Origin: Betaproteobacteria bacterium
GTDB taxonomy: Bacteria; Pseudomonadota; Gammaproteobacteria; Burkholderiales; SG8-39
Assembly: GCA_012274205.1 (NCBI GenBank)
Contig: JAAOZY010000467.1
Coordinates: forward strand, 1 to 9,354
Direction of reading: 5' to 3'
DNA: 9,354 bases
Shown: piece by piece, positions 5,758-9,354 of the stretch
How the letters are laid out: every line of letters begins with the position of its first letter
Numbering within the stretch: position 1 is the stretch's first letter
Notes under the pieces: model-generated
What the model was told of the DNA's origin: nothing
The model's database searches: none
The model's input: the letters and a program-made list of their open reading frames with translations, nothing else
Program-made: the position numbers and the translations under genes

Positions 5758-7762
5758 TGAGAATCTGCAGCAGATTATTGTAGTCGTCGGTCCACAGCGC
5801 CAGCCCGGCTTGCGCGGCGATGCGCTCGCGCAGGTTTGCCAGGGCGGGCGCTTCCACCACGGCGCGGTCGGTGCTTGCGATGATCCAGTCCGAGGCGTTT
5901 TCAAAGTTGGCAGTTGCAGCCTTGCCGCCATCGGAACGAAGCAGCGCCGTCTGCATGCCGCGCTGCGCCGCCAGTTGTTTCACCACCGGGGCGATGTCCA
6001 GATAGCGGTTGGTGGCATGGTAGAGCAGGACCCCGCCGGGTTTGAGGTGCCCGAGATAGATGTCCAGCGCTTCGATCGTGAGCAGGTGCACCGGAATCGA
6101 ATCCGCAGAGAACGCGTCGATGCTCAGCAGATCGAATTGCTGTACCTGCTCGCGTTCGAGGGAGAGCCGGGCATCCCCGGGCACCGTAGTGACCTCGGCG
6201 GCGCTGTCCTGCAGATAGCTGAATTCGCGCCGGGCCATGGCGATCACTGCGGGGTCGAGTTCATAGAAGCGTATCCGGTCGCCCGCCCGGCCCCACGCCG
6301 CGATGGTGCCGACGCCGAGCCCGACGACGCCGATATGCAGCGGGCCGCGCGCACGCAGGACCTCGATCACCTGGCCCAGACCGCTGTCCGGGCCGTAGTA
6401 GGTGCGAGGTTTGCGCCGCGCCTCGGGCGTACCCAGCAGCTGTCCGCCATGCAGAATGGGCCCGTGGCGAAAAGTGCGGATGTAGGCGGGCGGGCCGTAG
6501 TCCCGAACGCAGATGGCGCCATAGAAATTCCGCGTCGCGGCGACTACGCCCGGTGCGTGCGCAGCGGAAATCTGGCCATAGCTGAACCATGCCGCCGCGA
6601 TGAGGACGTAGGTGAAAACGGCGGGAAACCACGGACGCATGCGGCGCGAAACAAACAATGCGAGCAACGCGCAGCAGGCAAGCACGATGCCCAGCTCGTA
6701 GTAAGCGCTCAGCAGCAGCGGCGCGCCCACGCCTATCGCCAGCCCGCCCAGCACGCCGCCCGCCGAAAGTGAAAGATAGAAGCTGGTCAGATGGCGCGGC
6801 GCGGGCTTGAGGCGGGCCAGTTCGCCGTGGCAGAACATGCACAGGATGAACAGGCCAAGTAGGCAAGCCGGTATGACCAGCTTCAATTCCAGAGCGTCGA
6901 GCAGCCAGCCCATGGCCGGAATGGTGAGGGCCGCGAGCACAAGGAACAGGCCGCGGTGGTAGGCGCGCTCGCGCTCGAAGCAAAGGATGAAGCTGAGCAG
7001 ATACAGCGACAGGGGCAGGATCCAGAGGAATGGCACCGAGGCGACGTTCTGGGTGATGTGGTTGCTCACCGCCAGCAGCAGCGCGGACCCGGTAGCGGCG
7101 AACAGCAGCCAAAGCACGCGCGTGGCAGCGCCCGGGGGCGGGCCGGCATCCTCCACGGCCGGAATTTGCGGCGCAGCTGCTGCATGCCGCCCCGCCCGCC
7201 ATGCAGCCGTGGCGCAGAGCGTTGCGAACACGGCGTAGGCGCCCGACCAGATCCAGGCCTGGCTGAGCGTCGTGACCCAAGGCTCCACCGCGAAGGGATA
7301 GGCCAGCAGCGCCAGCAGGGAACCGAGATTGGACAAGGCGAACAGCCGCCAGGGCACGCGTGCCAGGCAGCGCGCGTACCAGGCCTGCATCAGCGGACCG
7401 GTGCTCGAGAGCAGGAAATACGGCAGACCGACGGTGAGCGCCAGCAGGCCGATGATCTGGATCACGGGATCGTCGCCGCCCCGGGGTTTCCAGGAGGAAT
7501 CGGCGATGACCGGCAGCGCGAGGCAGCTCGCGGCGAGCAGGCCGATATGCAGCAACGCCTGGCTGCGCGGCGCGAGGTAGCGCACCAGCGCGTGCGCGTA
7601 GAGGTAGCCTGCCATCCATGCGGCCTGAAAAAAGACCAGGCAGGTGGCCCAGACACCGGCGGATCCGCCGAACCAGGGCAGTATTTGTTTGGCGATCAGC
7701 GGCTGGATCAGAAACAGCAGAAACGCCGAGACGAAGATGGTAGTCGCGAACAGCAGGGGCAT
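5753..7762 (-). CDS. Fused MFS-like membrane / spermidine-synthase-like protein
   Basis: The 669-residue product has an N-terminal integral membrane region (about 1-415) with many hydrophobic segments, beginning with LFATTIFVSAFLLFLIQPLIA and GGSAGVWATCLVFFQAAWMAG. A C-terminal Rossmann methyltransferase-like domain of the spermidine-synthase superfamily follows (about 430-669). It shows ILHGGQ and YYGPDSGLG, then the nucleotide-binding loop GLGVGT (481-486), ELDP (501-504), GDAR (529-532) and DAFSADSIPVHLL (549-561). This is a recognised fused architecture of unproven function. The GGGDG and D-x-x-D acidic motifs of true aminopropyltransferases are not conserved (V484 and S552 in the expected places), so spermidine synthesis should not be assumed. 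The ATG at 7762 starts directly before the first conserved membrane segment; upstream purine runs are weak and poorly spaced. It lies 55 nt after ftsX on the same strand and may be co-transcribed with it. Confidence 0.88.
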   Translation of the reverse strand: MPLLFATTIFVSAFLLFLIQPLIAKQILPWFGGSAGVWATCLVFFQAAWMAGYLYAHALVRYLAPRSQALLHIGLLAASCLALPVIADSSWKPRGGDDPVIQIIGLLALTVGLPYFLLSSTGPLMQAWYARCLARVPWRLFALSNLGSLLALLAYPFAVEPWVTTLSQAWIWSGAYAVFATLCATAAWRAGRHAAAAPQIPAVEDAGPPPGAATRVLWLLFAATGSALLLAVSNHITQNVASVPFLWILPLSLYLLSFILCFERERAYHRGLFLVLAALTIPAMGWLLDALELKLVIPACLLGLFILCMFCHGELARLKPAPRHLTSFYLSLSAGGVLGGLAIGVGAPLLLSAYYELGIVLACCALLALFVSRRMRPWFPAVFTYVLIAAAWFSYGQISAAHAPGVVAATRNFYGAICVRDYGPPAYIRTFRHGPILHGGQLLGTPEARRKPRTYYGPDSGLGQVIEVLRARGPLHIGVVGLGVGTIAAWGRAGDRIRFYELDPAVIAMARREFSYLQDSAAEVTTVPGDARLSLEREQVQQFDLLSIDAFSADSIPVHLLTIEALDIYLGHLKPGGVLLYHATNRYLDIAPVVKQLAAQRGMQTALLRSDGGKAATANFENASDWIIASTDRAVVEAPALANLRERIAAQAGLALWTDDYNNLLQILR

Positions 7763-7771
7763 GGTGCTCTG

Positions 7772-7810
7772 GGCGCTTCCGATTCCTGGCGGGCCCTGGG
7801 CCGGAGCGCC
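7772..7810. repeat. Inverted repeat between ftsX and the spermidine-synthase-like gene
   Basis: GGCGCT plus CCG (7772-7781, with one bulged T) can pair with CGG plus AGCGCC (7802-7810) across a roughly 20-nt loop that itself contains the palindrome GGGCCC (7791-7796). It fills most of the 55-nt gap. No T-tract follows on the minus strand, so a processing or attenuating hairpin is as likely as a terminator. This was found by eye only. Confidence 0.4.
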
Positions 7811-7817
7811 GCGATCC

Positions 7818-8723
7818 TTACCTCGGTTCGATTGCCGACAGGTGCCTGCTCACCGACATATAGGCACCCAGCCAGCCGAGCACGGCGGCGAAGGCGAGCA
7901 GTGCGAAACAGTCAGAAGCGCCGAAGAAACTGAGCCTGAAGTCCGAGCCGTACAGCCGCGAGAGTTCGACGATGCCGCGGTTGAGAATCTGCATGCACAA
8001 ATAGACGATGCCCAGCGCGGCCAGGCCGCCCAGGGCGCCTTGCAGCGCGCCCAGGTGGAAGAACGGGCGGCGGATGAAAGCATCGGTTGCGCCGATCAGC
8101 TTGCCCACTTCGATTTCGTCCTTCTGCGTCAGGATCTGCAGACGTATGGTGTTGAAAGTCACCGCCACCAGGGCGCAGGCGAGCAACGTCGCCAGGATCA
8201 GCACCGCCGTGCGGCCCAGCTGCAACAGGCTTTCGAGCCGCTTGACCCAGGCCGAATCGATCTGCACATGGGCGACCTTGGGCATTGCCTTCAGCTGCGA
8301 CTCCAGCAGTTCGAGCCCGGCCGAGCCGCCGTCGGCCTCGAGCACGAAGGCGTCGGGCAGCGGATTGGTCTGCAGCGTCGCAATGACGTCGGACAGATTC
8401 TCCGACTGTTTCAGCTCCTCCAGGGCCTGCTTGCGCGAAATGAAGCGCAGCGCGCGCACGCCCGGCAACTGCTTCAGGCGCGCGCCGAGCGCGTCGATAT
8501 CGGACTTCTCGGCTTCGGGCGCGAGAAACAGGCTGATCTGGGGCGCGCCCGTCAGCCTTTGCGCCACGCTGCCGAGATTCTGCAGCAGCATGTAGCCGCC
8601 CAGGGGCAGCGCGAGGGCGATGCCGATCACCGTCACGTTGAGCAGGGTGGCGACCGGATTGCGCGCCAGGCGCTTGAGCGTCAGCACGAAGGTCTGACAG
8701 TGCTGGCGCAGCCAGTGGCTCAT
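7818..8723 (-). CDS. ftsX: FtsX, cell division ABC-type membrane subunit
   Basis: FtsX is the membrane half of the FtsEX complex. At the divisome FtsEX links FtsE ATP hydrolysis to activation of periplasmic peptidoglycan amidases through EnvC-like partners. The 301-residue product shows the typical topology: a cytoplasmic N-terminus, TM1 about 24-46, a periplasmic domain about 50-170 (with SLFLAPEAEKSDI and ISRKQALEEL), then TM2 about 172-194, TM3 about 224-247 and TM4 about 271-290. The conserved cytoplasmic loop EIEVGKLIGATDAFIRRPFF (203-222) is the coupling region that meets FtsE. The ATG at 8723 is chosen over an in-frame ATG at 8756 because a perfect AGGAGG sits 8 nt upstream of it and the product then begins with MSHWLRQH, as expected for the family. 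The gene is separated from ftsE by an unusual 106-nt spacer. Confidence 0.95.
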   Translation of the reverse strand: MSHWLRQHCQTFVLTLKRLARNPVATLLNVTVIGIALALPLGGYMLLQNLGSVAQRLTGAPQISLFLAPEAEKSDIDALGARLKQLPGVRALRFISRKQALEELKQSENLSDVIATLQTNPLPDAFVLEADGGSAGLELLESQLKAMPKVAHVQIDSAWVKRLESLLQLGRTAVLILATLLACALVAVTFNTIRLQILTQKDEIEVGKLIGATDAFIRRPFFHLGALQGALGGLAALGIVYLCMQILNRGIVELSRLYGSDFRLSFFGASDCFALLAFAAVLGWLGAYMSVSRHLSAIEPR

Positions 8724-8833
8724 GCGTGCCGCCTCCTGGCCTGGGCCGCGATGCACGCACCATGTCGTCGGCGTCCGGCGGCATTCGCGGACGGTCGCAT
8801 CCCCGCGTAGCGGGGCCCCTGCTCCCTGCTCAT
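8720..8833 (-). CDS. 37-codon linker ORF between ftsE and ftsX (doubtful protein)
   Basis: An ATG at 8833 overlaps the ftsE stop as ATGA, and the frame runs for 37 codons to a TGA (8722-8720) that overlaps the ftsX ATG as ATGA. A possible Shine-Dalgarno, GGGAAGG, lies 8 nt upstream inside the end of ftsE. The product would be rich in Arg and Ala (it includes GRRRHGACIAAQARRRHA) and has no hydrophobic segment or recognisable motif. Much of the DNA is taken up by hairpins, so the ORF more likely serves to carry ribosomes from ftsE to ftsX, or is fortuitous, than to make a functional peptide. Confidence 0.3.
   Translation of the reverse strand: MSREQGPRYAGMRPSANAAGRRRHGACIAAQARRRHA
8732..8737 (-). 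promoter_or_regulatory. Shine-Dalgarno of ftsX
   Basis: CCTCCT on the + strand reads AGGAGG on the minus strand, 8 nt upstream of the ATG at 8723. It is the strongest ribosome binding site visible in the window and decides the ftsX start. Confidence 0.8.
8772..8793. repeat. Inverted repeat CGTCCG/CGGACG in the ftsE-ftsX spacer
   Basis: CGTCCG (8772-8777) and CGGACG (8788-8793) form a perfect 6-bp stem with a 10-nt loop. It is 7 nt from a second hairpin at 8801-8815, and the pair resembles a REP-like two-hairpin unit. Confidence 0.5.
8801..8819. repeat. GC hairpin CCCCGC-GTA-GCGGGG with overlapping GGGGCCCC palindrome
   Basis: CCCCGC (8801-8806) and GCGGGG (8810-8815) form a perfect 6-bp GC-only stem with a 3-nt loop. 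The GGGG arm is also the first half of the palindrome GGGGCCCC (8812-8819), so two mutually exclusive pairings are possible. There is no T-tract on either side, so it is not a standard terminator. Confidence 0.6.
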
Positions 8834-9354
8834 GCCGCCAGCCTTCCCTGTGCGAGCGCGAGCACGCGCGGCTTGAGGCGCTGCACCAGCGCCTCGTCGT
8901 GGGTGGCGATGAGCACGGTCACGCCGACCCGGTTGAAGTCGCGGAACATTTCCACGACCTCCGCAGCCGAGGTCGAGTCCAGGCTGGCGGTCGGCTCGTC
9001 GGCGAGCAGGATGCTCGGGCGGTTGACCACTGCGCGCGCAATGCACAGGCGTTGCTGTTCTCCGCCCGAAAGCGTGATCGGATTGGTCTTTTCGCGCGCC
9101 AGCAGGCCCACCTTGTCCAGCGCGGCGCGTGCCCGCCGCGCCGCGTCCTTGTAGGCGTGGCCGGTGAACGCGAGCGGCAACATGACATTGTCGAACACGC
9201 TGCGGTCGTAGAGCAGCTTCTGGTCCTGGAATATGAGCCCAAGATTGCGCCGCAGGTAGGGGATCCCCGCGCGCCACATGCTGCCGACGTTCTGGCCGTT
9301 TACGAGCACGGTGCCGCTGGTCGGGCGCTCGATCGCGGGGATCAGCTTGAGCAG
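8830..9354 (-). CDS. ftsE: FtsE, cell division ABC-type ATPase (5' end outside window)
   Basis: FtsE is the cytoplasmic ATPase subunit of FtsEX. The window holds the last 174 residues; the gene continues past the right edge. The first visible residues, LLKLIPAIERPTSG, correspond to the helix directly after Walker A in FtsE, so the P-loop lies just outside. Visible motifs in order are the Q-loop in LGLIFQDQKLL, the ABC signature LSGGEQQR (9072-9049), Walker B ILLADEP followed by TASLD, and the H-loop in VLIATHDEAL. All are intact. A GTG at 9309 in this frame is an internal valine codon, not a start. The C-terminus ends in LAQGRLAA, with its TGA overlapping an ATG at 8833. In most bacteria ftsE and ftsX abut or overlap; here a 106-nt spacer separates them. 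Confidence 0.95.
   Translation of the reverse strand: MLKLIPAIERPTSGTVLVNGQNVGSMWRAGIPYLRRNLGLIFQDQKLLYDRSVFDNVMLPLAFTGHAYKDAARRARAALDKVGLLAREKTNPITLSGGEQQRLCIARAVVNRPSILLADEPTASLDSTSAAEVVEMFRDFNRVGVTVLIATHDEALVQRLKPRVLALAQGRLAA

Noticed and set aside
5810..6772. 320-codon + strand frame opposite the spermidine-synthase-like gene
   Set aside because: It lies wholly antisense to a conserved domain, has low-information composition and has no recognisable motif.
6261..7619. 452-codon minus-strand frame inside the spermidine-synthase-like gene
   Set aside because: It is out of frame with the real gene, is full of Arg/Ala/Gly/Pro with no recognisable domain, and is a typical GC-rich shadow.
8724..8756. 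Upstream ATG (8756) for ftsX
   Set aside because: It adds 11 non-conserved residues, and the AGGAGG at 8732-8737 is spaced for the ATG at 8723.
7644..8810. 388-codon + strand frame opposite ftsX
   Set aside because: It is a Gln/His/Arg-rich shadow of ftsX; the minus-strand frame has the FtsX topology and a strong Shine-Dalgarno.
9307..9309. GTG at 9309 as the ftsE start
   Set aside because: The frame is open to the window edge with FtsE-like sequence upstream (LLKLIPAIERPTSG), so this is an internal valine.
1..9354. CRISPR array, tRNA, rRNA, insertion sequence or phage genes
   Set aside because: I read both strands for regular direct repeats, transposase motifs and RNA-gene signatures and found none; nearly all of the window is accounted for by coding sequence.

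Overview
This window looks like chromosomal DNA from a GC-rich proteobacterium, most probably a betaproteobacterium. That placement rests on heavy G/C use at third codon positions and on the combination of a Tad (tight adherence/type IVc pilus) operon with ftsEX. It is an inference by eye; no taxonomic marker is present.

Layout. On the + strand, 10-5749 is one tightly packed transcription unit of seven genes. It runs FHA-tadA/cpaF ATPase, tadB, tadC, a DUF192 gene, a TadD-like TPR lipoprotein, a TadE-like pseudopilin and a DUF3617 protein. Four of the six junctions are 4-bp stop/start overlaps (GTGA or ATGA) and the other two are gaps of 2-3 nt. The unit probably continues to the left of the window, where the Flp pilin, secretin, CpaB, TadZ and prepilin peptidase genes would be expected. 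On the - strand, transcribed from the right edge, are ftsE (5' end cut off), ftsX, and a fused MFS-like membrane/spermidine-synthase-like protein (9354 down to 5753). The two blocks converge at about 5750 with only 3 nt between the stop codons. No gene-free stretch reaches 300 nt. The largest gaps are about 106 nt between ftsE and ftsX and 55 nt between ftsX and the spermidine-synthase-like gene.

How the genes work together. TadA is the cytoplasmic hexameric ATPase that drives Flp pilus assembly through the inner-membrane platform TadB/TadC. The TPR lipoprotein is the probable TadD pilotin/assembly factor. The TadE-like protein is a minor pseudopilin that carries the G/XXXXEY processing site. 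The DUF192 and DUF3617 proteins are translationally coupled to this set but have no established role in it. FtsE/FtsX form the divisome ABC-type complex that couples cytokinesis to peptidoglycan hydrolase activation.

Points most worth a second look: a 37-codon linker ORF with strong hairpins that separates ftsE from ftsX and is bounded by near-duplicate start sites; the FHA domain fused to the Tad ATPase, which lacks the usual phosphothreonine-binding Ser and His; the processing motif that fixes the TadE start; the DUF192 and DUF3617 passengers in the pilus operon; and the spermidine-synthase-like domain that lacks the usual active-site acidic residues. I found no clearly new defence or mobile system here.
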